64,000 nucleotides of DNA. Origin: Aquimarina sp. Aq78 (lineage in GTDB: Bacteria; Bacteroidota; Bacteroidia; Flavobacteriales; Flavobacteriaceae). Shown here one piece after another: positions 47,071 through 54,075 of the stretch. Made by a program: the position numbers and the translations under genes. How positions within the stretch are numbered: position 1 is the stretch's first letter; every line of letters starts with the position of its first letter. The DNA lies in NCBI RefSeq assembly GCF_900299525.1, contig NZ_OMKA01000001.1, positions 558,001-622,000 on the forward strand. The letters run 5' to 3'. The notes under the pieces are model-generated. The model did not search any database. It had not been told where the DNA came from and saw nothing but the letters and a program-made list of their open reading frames with translations.

Positions 47071-47883
47071 ATGAATTTGACTCATTTTTTTGAAGAACTT
47101 TGGAAACAATACACTGCAAAAACTCCTTCTGCGCAAAAAATTAAATCTTTGTTTGAAGCAGAAGATAATACTGTTTTCAATGATCATATTGCAATACGCA
47201 CTTTTAATGATCCGAGAGTAAATATCGATGTTCTGGCAAAACCCTTTATCGCAATGGGTTATGAACCCAAAGGAGAATATCATTTTAAGACCAAAAAATT
47301 ATACGCCAAACATTTTGAGCACAAGAGTGATCTTAACGCTCCAAAAATCTTTATTAGTGAATTACTTCTCGAAGAGTTTTCTGTAGAATTAAATAGCATA
47401 ATCCAAAACACCATAAATCAAACAGATCATACGGTTTTACAACAAGAAGATCTTATTCTAAAAGGCAGGATTTGGGCCAAACCATCCTTTGAGATATATA
47501 AAAGACTCCTTTCTACATCAGAATATGCAGCCTGGGTATATGTTAATGGCTTTTGCTCTAATCACTTCACAGTAGATGTTAATAAGCTTCAATCGTTTAA
47601 AGATTTATCTCAAGTTAATGAATTTTTAAAAGAGAATGGTTTCAAAATGAATACTTCTGGAGGTGAAATAAAAGGCTCTCCATCCCAATTACTAGAGCAA
47701 TCCAGTATTTTGGCTGATGTGGTCAAGGTAGAATTCGAAGAAAACGTTAAAGAAATCACATCATGCTATTATGAATTCTCATACCGTTACAAAAATAATC
47801 AAGATGTTATTTTTAATGGATTTATAGCTGATTCTGCAGATAAGATTTTTGAGAGCACCGACATGCAGTTACAAAGTAGTTAG
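47071..47883 (+). CDS. DUF1338 Fe(II) dioxygenase, HglS-type 2-oxoadipate dioxygenase/decarboxylase
   Basis: A 270-residue member of the DUF1338 family, whose characterised member HglS converts 2-oxoadipate to D-2-hydroxyglutarate in lysine breakdown. I start it at ATG 47071 (MNLTHFFEELWKQY); a frame open from 46993 adds 26 unlikely residues. Candidate metal ligands are in the family positions: His39 in NDHIAIRTF with Arg43 four residues on, His165 in SNHFTVD, and Glu235 in YYEFSYRY. The protein is shorter than P. putida HglS. Divergent from lrp and the YdiJ-like dehydrogenase, it completes a two-step route from 2-oxoadipate to 2-oxoglutarate. Confidence 0.87.
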   Translation: MNLTHFFEELWKQYTAKTPSAQKIKSLFEAEDNTVFNDHIAIRTFNDPRVNIDVLAKPFIAMGYEPKGEYHFKTKKLYAKHFEHKSDLNAPKIFISELLLEEFSVELNSIIQNTINQTDHTVLQQEDLILKGRIWAKPSFEIYKRLLSTSEYAAWVYVNGFCSNHFTVDVNKLQSFKDLSQVNEFLKENGFKMNTSGGEIKGSPSQLLEQSSILADVVKVEFEENVKEITSCYYEFSYRYKNNQDVIFNGFIADSADKIFESTDMQLQSS

Positions 47884-47973
47884 TTTAATCTTAACAAAGA
47901 TTTAAGATTTATCCTTACAGAATAGAAGATTTATGACGTTATAGTCGGGAATAGGAAATTACTATTTACGATT

Positions 47974-48468
47974 ATGACGAAGTATATATTTTTTATAATT
48001 CCCTTTCTATTTCTTTGTATTTATAATATACAATCTCAGGAAATTTCTAAACATACTATTGGTTTACGTATTAGTGAAGGAGACGGTTTTTGGGCCGAAG
48101 CTTCATATCAAAATGCTTTAAGTTCTAAAACACGAATAGAATTAGGACTTGGAGCGCAAGGCAAAAGAAACTACAATGCTCTAAAGCTAACCGGGATATA
48201 CCAATGGGTTTTTAATATAGACGGTGGTCTAAATTGGTATGTTGGTCCAGGGATTGGAGGCGGATTAGTTGATTTTGACTCTAATATAGTGCGTGACGAT
48301 GATTTAACCATCTTTGGTTTTGTAACAGGAGATGTAGGTATTGAATATAATTTTGATTTCCCACTATTAATCTCACTAGACTTCAGACCAGAGATATACT
48401 TCGATAGTTATACTAATGATGATATCATTTTTAATTTTGGCTTAAGCGCCAGATACAAATTTGATTAA
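47974..48468 (+). CDS. Outer-membrane beta-barrel protein, tandem copy A
   Basis: A 164-residue protein with a signal peptide (to about QSQE at 21-24). The mature part opens HTIGLRISEGDGFWAEASYQNAL and ends FGLSARYKFD, a terminal beta-signal. It is a paralogue of the next gene: both share IGxRxSEG, the WYVGPGIGGG / WFAGPGLGAG strand and a closing SARY[KT]F. A small porin-like or surface-defining barrel is likely, with no known function. Confidence 0.8.
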   Translation: MTKYIFFIIPFLFLCIYNIQSQEISKHTIGLRISEGDGFWAEASYQNALSSKTRIELGLGAQGKRNYNALKLTGIYQWVFNIDGGLNWYVGPGIGGGLVDFDSNIVRDDDLTIFGFVTGDVGIEYNFDFPLLISLDFRPEIYFDSYTNDDIIFNFGLSARYKFD

Positions 48469-48561
48469 CACTCTTAATACACTAGTTTTGCAAAGAAGAC
48501 TTTAAAACACGCTAACCATTTCTATTATAATAATCAATTAAAAATTTTAAAAATTAAAATC

Positions 48562-49101
48562 ATGAAAAAACTTTTTTTTGTACTATCAATCATTATTTCG
48601 GCTTCACAACTGCAGGCACAAGATATTCCTGAAAATGCTATAGGAATTCGGTTATCAGAAGGAGTTGTTGGAGATGAAGGGTTTGGTCCCGAAATTACAT
48701 ATCAACGACAAATAATAAGTGAACACAACAGAATTGACGCCAATTTAGGTTTTAAAACAAATTCTTTCATCTCTACTTATCGTGGTGGAGTATTTTTTCA
48801 TTGGACATATAATATCTGGGATAAATTAAATTGGTTTGCTGGTCCAGGTTTAGGTGCAGGGTATATAGATTTTAAAACCCGATACCTTGGTGTAATTATT
48901 GGTGATGTAGATAGAGATGCTGAATTTTTTCCTTACATAGGAGCAGATTTTGGAGTTGATTATCGTTTTGATTTTCCACTTCAAGTAGCATTTAGTATTC
49001 GTCCAACATTTGATATTCATGATATAGATCAATCAAATGGATTTAGAGATGTAGACAATACTGGAGTCAATGTTGGTATTTCTGCCAGATATACATTTTA
49101 G
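48562..49101 (+). CDS. Outer-membrane beta-barrel protein, tandem copy B
   Basis: A 179-residue barrel protein with signal peptide ending at LQAQD (residue 20). Strand pattern and several motifs (AIGIRLSEG, WFAGPGLGAGYIDF, GADFGVDYRFDFPLQVAFSIRP, ISARYTF) match the preceding gene, so the pair arose by tandem duplication. 93 nt separate them, and the bidirectional terminator after this gene ends the unit. Confidence 0.8.
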   Translation: MKKLFFVLSIIISASQLQAQDIPENAIGIRLSEGVVGDEGFGPEITYQRQIISEHNRIDANLGFKTNSFISTYRGGVFFHWTYNIWDKLNWFAGPGLGAGYIDFKTRYLGVIIGDVDRDAEFFPYIGADFGVDYRFDFPLQVAFSIRPTFDIHDIDQSNGFRDVDNTGVNVGISARYTF

Positions 49102-49128
49102 ACATACCATTATAATAAAGTAATAACT

Positions 49129-49164
49129 AAAACACCGTTGTCATGTACATGACAACGGTGTTTT
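49129..49164. terminator. Bidirectional terminator, 36-nt perfect palindrome
   Basis: A 17-bp stem (49129-49145 with 49148-49164) has an A run on one side and T run on the other. It separates the converging barrel gene and bshA. Confidence 0.85.
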
Positions 49165-49185
49165 TAATTTTATAAATAAATGATA

Positions 49186-50313
49186 TTATACTGCTGCCAA
49201 AGCACTCTCATACATTTTTATATATAGAGGAATAATACTACTAATATCAAATTTCATTGCTTCTTTATACGCATTTTCTTTAAAAACTTCTAATCTGCTA
49301 TCATTTTCCAGAATTCTAATCGAATTTTCTGACATCCCTTTTACATCTCCTACGTCACTCATATATCCTGAAACACCATGACTATTAACTTCTGGGATTC
49401 CTCCTGCATTACTTGATATTACAGGAACCTTATTTACCATCGCTTCTAATGCAGCTAAACCAAAACTTTCTCGTTCTGATGGAAGTAAAAACAGATCAGA
49501 AAAACACAATATCTTATCTATTTCATTACTATTACCGAAGAACACAACTTTATCTTTTATACCAAGTTCTTTACATCTTTGTTCGGCTGGTTTACGTTCT
49601 GGCCCTTCTCCTACCATCAATAACTTTGCTGGCATTTTTTTCTGAATATTATAAAAAATATCTACAACATCTGTAATACGTTTTACAGCTCTAAAATTAC
49701 TAATATGAGTAACAATACGCTCTTCTGGAGTTGCCATAAGTTCTCGTTGACAATCTGTAAAACTGGTTTTTCTTTGACTTGCATCAATAAAATTAGGAAC
49801 TACCTCAATATCGTTTTTGATATCAAATAAACGTAATGTGTCGTCTTTAAGACTTTGAGATACAGAAGTAACAATATCACTTTTATTGATACTAAATGTT
49901 ACTGCTGGTTTATAAAAAGGATGATTTCCTACTAAGGTAATATCTGTACCATGTAATGTAGTCACCATAGGTATATAAATTCCTTCTTCTTCAAGCATTT
50001 TTTTTGCCATATATCCAGCATATGCATGCGGAATAGCATAATGAACATGAAGTACGTCAATTTTATACTTTTTAATCGTATCAACTAATTTACTAGACAA
50101 TGCTAATTCGTATGGTTGATAATGAAAAAGAGGATATGTAGGTACGTTTACCTCATGAAAATGAATATTCGGATTCAATAGATTAAGCCTAACAGGTTGT
50201 TTGTAGGTAATAAAATGTACTTCGTGGTTTAGTTTTGCCAAAGCAATTCCTAATTCTGTGGCCACCACCCCACTACCTCCAAAGGTAGGATAACAGACTA
50301 TAGCAATTTTCAT
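49186..50313 (-). CDS. bshA: N-acetyl-alpha-D-glucosaminyl L-malate synthase
   Basis: First enzyme of bacillithiol synthesis, joining GlcNAc from UDP-GlcNAc to L-malate. A 375-residue GT4 glycosyltransferase whose opening KIAIVCYPTFGGSGVVATELG, the loop HFITYKQPVRL, and the C-terminal donor site SERESFGLAALEAMVNKVPVISSNAGGIPEV are characteristic of BshA and distinguish it from other GT4 proteins. Bacillithiol is made by many Bacteroidota. bshB and bshC are not in the window. Confidence 0.92.
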   Translation of the reverse strand: MKIAIVCYPTFGGSGVVATELGIALAKLNHEVHFITYKQPVRLNLLNPNIHFHEVNVPTYPLFHYQPYELALSSKLVDTIKKYKIDVLHVHYAIPHAYAGYMAKKMLEEEGIYIPMVTTLHGTDITLVGNHPFYKPAVTFSINKSDIVTSVSQSLKDDTLRLFDIKNDIEVVPNFIDASQRKTSFTDCQRELMATPEERIVTHISNFRAVKRITDVVDIFYNIQKKMPAKLLMVGEGPERKPAEQRCKELGIKDKVVFFGNSNEIDKILCFSDLFLLPSERESFGLAALEAMVNKVPVISSNAGGIPEVNSHGVSGYMSDVGDVKGMSENSIRILENDSRLEVFKENAYKEAMKFDISSIIPLYIKMYESALAAV

Positions 50314-50386
50314 TCAAATAATTTTTCTTGTGGTACAAGGTACAAGAAAATTGATATTGGGTATTGTTAAAAGAGTTGTAAAAAAA

Positions 50387-50687
50387 AGCAGATCATAAGC
50401 CGGATTCTGTTTCCCGATACATCAGGATCCTTATCATTTATCTAGACTGATAATTACTTACCAGTTCAAACCGCCTACCCTCCAACATTGGGCGCACAAC
50501 CCTCAAAAGCTGGTTTACATGGCGTTGCACCGTATAGAGTTTACCTGGTTTCACTACAGCATTACCTGTACATACTTTCTGCTGCACTTGTCCTCGCCTT
50601 ACGACGGACGGGCGTTACCCGCTATACTGTGCTATGGTGTCCGGACTTTCCTCTCCCGAATAATCAGGAGCGATAAGGTGATCTGCT
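50387..50687 (-). ncRNA. rnpB: RNase P RNA
   Basis: The catalytic RNA that trims tRNA 5' ends, on the minus strand. The conserved AGGAAAGTCCGGACACC (P4 5' side) is present, read from the complement at about 50637-50653, and the 3' end carries ACAGAATCCGGCTTAT (complement of 50397-50412). The ends pair as helix P1: AGCAGATCA near 50687 with TGATCTGCT near 50387. A run of seven A residues on the plus strand after 50381 gives a U-tail. Size of about 300 nt fits a type A RNA of Bacteroidota. Reading frames in this stretch are not real genes. Confidence 0.95.
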
Positions 50688-50692
50688 TTGTG

Positions 50693-50700
50693 CAAAAGTA
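50693..50700 (-). promoter_or_regulatory. -7 box for rnpB
   Basis: On the minus strand TACTTTTG fits TAnnTTTG. It ends 6 nt before the predicted RNA 5' end at 50687, the distance expected for this promoter class. Confidence 0.65.
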
Positions 50701-50803
50701 TTATAATTCTGAACTTAGAATTCAGAATTCAGAATTATTTTTTGGGTGTTAATAACTAAAGATAAAAACCGATAGCTATAATTTATTTTTTGTAAGCAAT
50801 TTT

Positions 50804-50811
50804 TAACTTTG
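50804..50811 (+). promoter_or_regulatory. -7 box abutting the dnaX start
   Basis: TAACTTTG matches TAnnTTTG and ends 5 nt before the dnaX ATG at 50817. Transcription would begin at or next to the A of the start codon, so the message may be leaderless. Confidence 0.5.
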
Positions 50812-50816
50812 TAACG

Positions 50817-52631
50817 ATGGAGCATTTTATAGTATCAGCACGTAAATACAGACCCCAGACATTTAAAGATGTTGTAGGGCAACAAGCAATTACAAATACA
50901 CTGCTTAATGCTATAGAAAACAATCATCTTGCACAAGCATTATTATTTACCGGACCAAGAGGAGTAGGAAAAACTTCATGTGCCAGGATTCTGGCAAAAA
51001 CAATTAATCAGGATGGAAATGAGCATCCAGATGAAGATTTTGCCTTTAATATTTTTGAACTCGATGCTGCTTCAAACAACTCTGTAGATGATATTAGAAG
51101 CCTTATCGATCAGGTACGGATTCCACCACAAGTAGGAAAATATAAAGTATATATTATTGATGAGGTACATATGCTTTCTCAAGCAGCTTTTAATGCCTTT
51201 TTAAAGACATTGGAGGAGCCTCCTAAACATGCTATTTTTATTCTGGCAACAACAGAAAAGCATAAAATTATACCAACAATCTTATCACGTTGTCAAATAT
51301 TTGATTTTAAACGCATTACAGTAACCGATGCTAAAAATCATTTAATGCAGGTAGCTGTACAGGAAGGGATTACTGCAGATGAAGATGCTTTGCAGATTAT
51401 CGCTCAAAAGGCAGATGGCGCAATGCGAGATGCTTTATCAATCTTTGATAGAGTTGTTAGTTTCAGTGGAAAAAATTTAACCAGACAGGCGGTAACCGAA
51501 AACCTAAATGTGTTAGATTATGAAACTTATTTTAAAACTACCGATTTAATACTTGAGAATAATATTCCACAACTCCTTATAGAATATAATGAAATTCTTG
51601 CCCAAGGTTTTGATGGACATCATTTTATATCCGGCCTTGCGTCGCACTTTAGAGATTTATTGGTCTGTAAAAATCAAGCTACTATCAATCTTCTAGAAGT
51701 AGGTCAACAAACAAAAGCTAAATATTTAGAGCAATCACAAAAAGCTCCGCATGGTTTTCTTATTAAAGGCATTGAGCTTGCAAATGATTGTGATCTAAAA
51801 TACAAAACCAGTCGCAATCAAAGACTGCTGGTTGAGTTATGCCTAATGCAGCTTGCCTCTATCCTTGTGGATGGAGAAAAAAAAAATGACAAACCCTACA
51901 TAATTCCTCCTTCTTATTTTAAGGAAAAAGGAATTAAGCCAGTTAAAATTTCATCTGAAATAAAAGAAAAGGCTTTAGAAAAAACTGAAACCGAAAAACA
52001 AAATAGTACACCTCCTCAAGCAGAAGAAAAACCAGAACCTTCAACTACTCCAGTTTCTGAGGTTTCACTAGACAAAGATACAGAACCTCATATTCAAGAA
52101 GATAATTCTGAGGATACAATTACCGCTGAAGCTCCTGTAATAGAGAAAAAACCAGTTTTAATAAATAAGAAACGCAAAACTTCTGGATTATCGCTAAGTA
52201 GTATTAAGAGGAAGAAAGAACATGAAGAAAGTAAAGAAGAACAGGTAATTGACCCTGAAAATTTACCAAAAGAAGAATTTACAGAATCACAAATGCAGGA
52301 AGGATGGATAGAATATGGTAAAATGCAAGATAAAAAAGGAGAACGTATTATCGGATCTATGTTTGCTATGAATATTCCCACCCTTGATAAAGGTTATATT
52401 TCATTAGAATTACCTAACCAATCGATGAAGATTGATATGGAAGCTGCTCAATCTGGATTATTGCAGTTTTTATTCAAAAAATTAAAAAATTACAGTATTG
52501 AAATGAAGATTACTGTAAACGAAGAAGCTTCTAAAAAATATGCCTTCACCCCCCAGGATAAGTATGAAAAATTAAAAGAAAAAAACCCTCTTATTGATAA
52601 GTTACGTTCCTCTTTTGATTTAGATATCTAG
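50817..52631 (+). CDS. dnaX: DNA polymerase III subunit gamma/tau
   Basis: Clamp-loader ATPase of the replicase, 604 residues. Walker A is GPRGVGKTS (about 43-51), Walker B is IIDEVHML, and the arginine-finger motif is LSRCQIFDF. The zinc-knuckle cysteines that usually follow Walker A are not there: after KTSCARILAKTI comes NQDGNEHPDEDFAFNIFEL, a shortened Cys-free loop. Residues about 375-480 form a Lys/Glu/Pro-rich linker, followed by a tau-like domain. No slippery A6G or similar frameshift signal with a stop soon after was seen, so a separate gamma form is not predicted. The start is supported by MEHFIVSARKYRPQTF. Confidence 0.94.
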   Translation: MEHFIVSARKYRPQTFKDVVGQQAITNTLLNAIENNHLAQALLFTGPRGVGKTSCARILAKTINQDGNEHPDEDFAFNIFELDAASNNSVDDIRSLIDQVRIPPQVGKYKVYIIDEVHMLSQAAFNAFLKTLEEPPKHAIFILATTEKHKIIPTILSRCQIFDFKRITVTDAKNHLMQVAVQEGITADEDALQIIAQKADGAMRDALSIFDRVVSFSGKNLTRQAVTENLNVLDYETYFKTTDLILENNIPQLLIEYNEILAQGFDGHHFISGLASHFRDLLVCKNQATINLLEVGQQTKAKYLEQSQKAPHGFLIKGIELANDCDLKYKTSRNQRLLVELCLMQLASILVDGEKKNDKPYIIPPSYFKEKGIKPVKISSEIKEKALEKTETEKQNSTPPQAEEKPEPSTTPVSEVSLDKDTEPHIQEDNSEDTITAEAPVIEKKPVLINKKRKTSGLSLSSIKRKKEHEESKEEQVIDPENLPKEEFTESQMQEGWIEYGKMQDKKGERIIGSMFAMNIPTLDKGYISLELPNQSMKIDMEAAQSGLLQFLFKKLKNYSIEMKITVNEEASKKYAFTPQDKYEKLKEKNPLIDKLRSSFDLDI

Positions 52632-52663
52632 TTTTATCTTGTCTTTAAAATTATTTGACTTTT

Positions 52664-53092
52664 TTAATATTCATAAAGTATTTGATCATCTGAGTTCTTT
52701 ATATTGAGCAGCACCTTATTACCATTTACTTTTAACCCAAGAATATTAAACGATATTTCTTTAGTAATAAATGCATTACATAATTCTTCATTTTTTAGAG
52801 ACAACCTCAAATTTCTTTGTGGCGGGTTGGTTTCCAAAATTTCTTCAGAATCAATAAGTTTTAACTCCCAACTATCCCCACTGCATCCACTAGAACCAAA
52901 ATTGATTTTCAAACAATTTTCATTTATTTTCATGCTGTTTATCGTCAAATCATGATTTGGTTCATCAATATATTGTTTTGAACTAATTACGGTTAATTGA
53001 TCGCAACTACTTGGATTATTATTGTCATCATCACTACTACAAGCTAAGAATCCCAATACTACAATTAGAGCAACCAGACTACTTTTATTCAT
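52664..53092 (-). CDS. Putative surface lipoprotein, unknown function
   Basis: A 142-residue lipoprotein: the signal ends FLACSSDDDNNN (Cys18), with the acidic run after Cys seen in other lipoproteins of the window. The mature domain has three Cys in a short stretch (SCDQL, NENCLKINFGSSGCSG) that may form disulfides, and beta-strand character. It converges with dnaX and is divergent from miaE copy 2. No family recognised. Confidence 0.72.
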   Translation of the reverse strand: MNKSSLVALIVVLGFLACSSDDDNNNPSSCDQLTVISSKQYIDEPNHDLTINSMKINENCLKINFGSSGCSGDSWELKLIDSEEILETNPPQRNLRLSLKNEELCNAFITKEISFNILGLKVNGNKVLLNIKNSDDQILYEY

Positions 53093-53205
53093 AATATGTA
53101 TTTTTTAATAAGATGAATAAAAATCTTTAAGGTTGCTTCAAACAAATAAAAATGAAAAAATTAATATTTTCTTTCGAATCTTAGTTCAATCAATGAGTTA
53201 CTTCA

Positions 53206-53213
53206 TAAATTTG
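53206..53213 (+). promoter_or_regulatory. -7 box for miaE copy 2
   Basis: TAAATTTG matches TAnnTTTG and ends 27 nt before the ATG at 53241. No clear -33 TTG. Confidence 0.4.
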
Positions 53214-53240
53214 TAATTATTATAAAAAACTACCAGAACC

Positions 53241-53822
53241 ATGTTAGGCTTAAAACTTCCCACAGACCCAAGATGGGTAAATATTGTAGAAAAAAATATT
53301 GAAGAGATTCTTACAGATCATGCATACTGCGAACAAAAAGCTACTTCTACAGCAATATCGCTTATTGTGAGTTTTCCAGAATACACAGAATTAGTGCAAG
53401 AGATGATAAAACTGGTAAAAGAAGAAATGAGTCATTTTAAAATGGTTCATGATAAAATTCTTGAACGGGGCTGGATTCTCGGTAGAGATCGAAAGGATGA
53501 CTATGTGATTCAATTGATTACTTTTTTCCCAAAAGGAGGAAGTAGAACAACCCAACTTGTACATCGTTTATTGTATGCAGCTTTGATCGAAGCCAGAAGT
53601 TGTGAGCGTTTTAAATTACTATCCGAAGAACTAGAAGATCAAGAACTAGCTGAATTTTATAGAAGCCTAATGGTAAGTGAAGCTAATCATTATACTATGT
53701 TTTTAAATTTTGCACGCCAATATGGAAATCGTGAAGAAGTTGACAAAAAATGGCAAGAATTACTAATTTTTGAAGCAGAAATAATGAAATCTCTGGGAAA
53801 TAAAGAGACAATTCACGGATAA
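53241..53822 (+). CDS. miaE: tRNA-(ms2io6A37) hydroxylase, copy 2
   Basis: Second intact 193-residue paralogue. The diiron motifs are kept: DHAYCEQKAT, EEMSHFKMVH, EARSCERF and SEANHYTMFLNFARQYG. It differs from copy 1 throughout, so this is an old duplication and not an assembly artefact. Its last 134 nt (53690-53823) recur at 56917-57050, on the other side of the metalloprotease gene. Which of the two copies is the main tRNA enzyme cannot be told. The gene is flanked by a divergent lipoprotein gene and the converging protease. Confidence 0.9.
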   Translation: MLGLKLPTDPRWVNIVEKNIEEILTDHAYCEQKATSTAISLIVSFPEYTELVQEMIKLVKEEMSHFKMVHDKILERGWILGRDRKDDYVIQLITFFPKGGSRTTQLVHRLLYAALIEARSCERFKLLSEELEDQELAEFYRSLMVSEANHYTMFLNFARQYGNREEVDKKWQELLIFEAEIMKSLGNKETIHG

Positions 53823-53823
53823 A
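53690..53823 (+). repeat. Direct repeat, copy in miaE 3' end
   Basis: 134 nt covering the last 44 codons of miaE copy 2. By my alignment it differs at 8 positions (about 94% identity) from 56917-57050, in the same orientation. Similarity stops right after the stop codon and about at codon 150 of the gene. Confidence 0.88.
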
Positions 53824-54010
53824 TAAGATTAGTTAATTTAGTTACATCTAAATGATTGATAATCGTATTGACTATACAAACGGGATAATTCTTGAGAAGT
53901 AAATCATCATAACTTGGAAGCAAAAAACTAGATTGGCATTGACGTTAAGTCTTGAAAACAACTTTATGGCTTATATAGCCTAAGGATAAAAACCATACTC
54001 AAATAATAAA

Positions 54011-54040
54011 AAAGAGACTGCCTTTTTAAACAGTCTCTTT
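54011..54040 (-). terminator. Terminator of the metalloprotease gene
   Basis: AAAGAGACTG (54011-54020) pairs with CAGTCTCTTT (54031-54040). On the minus strand it is followed by a long T-rich tail (complement of 54001-54013). Confidence 0.8.
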
Positions 54041-54075
54041 ATAAATGAGGTCGAACTTTATTATTATTTAAAAAT

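Noticed and set aside
50703..50737. Short GAATTCA repeats as a CRISPR or iteron array
   Set aside because: Units are 7 nt, only about three copies, with no spacers or associated genes.
50488..50752. Two overlapping reading frames of 62 and 77 codons
   Set aside because: They lie within or across the RNase P RNA gene and have no protein-like features.
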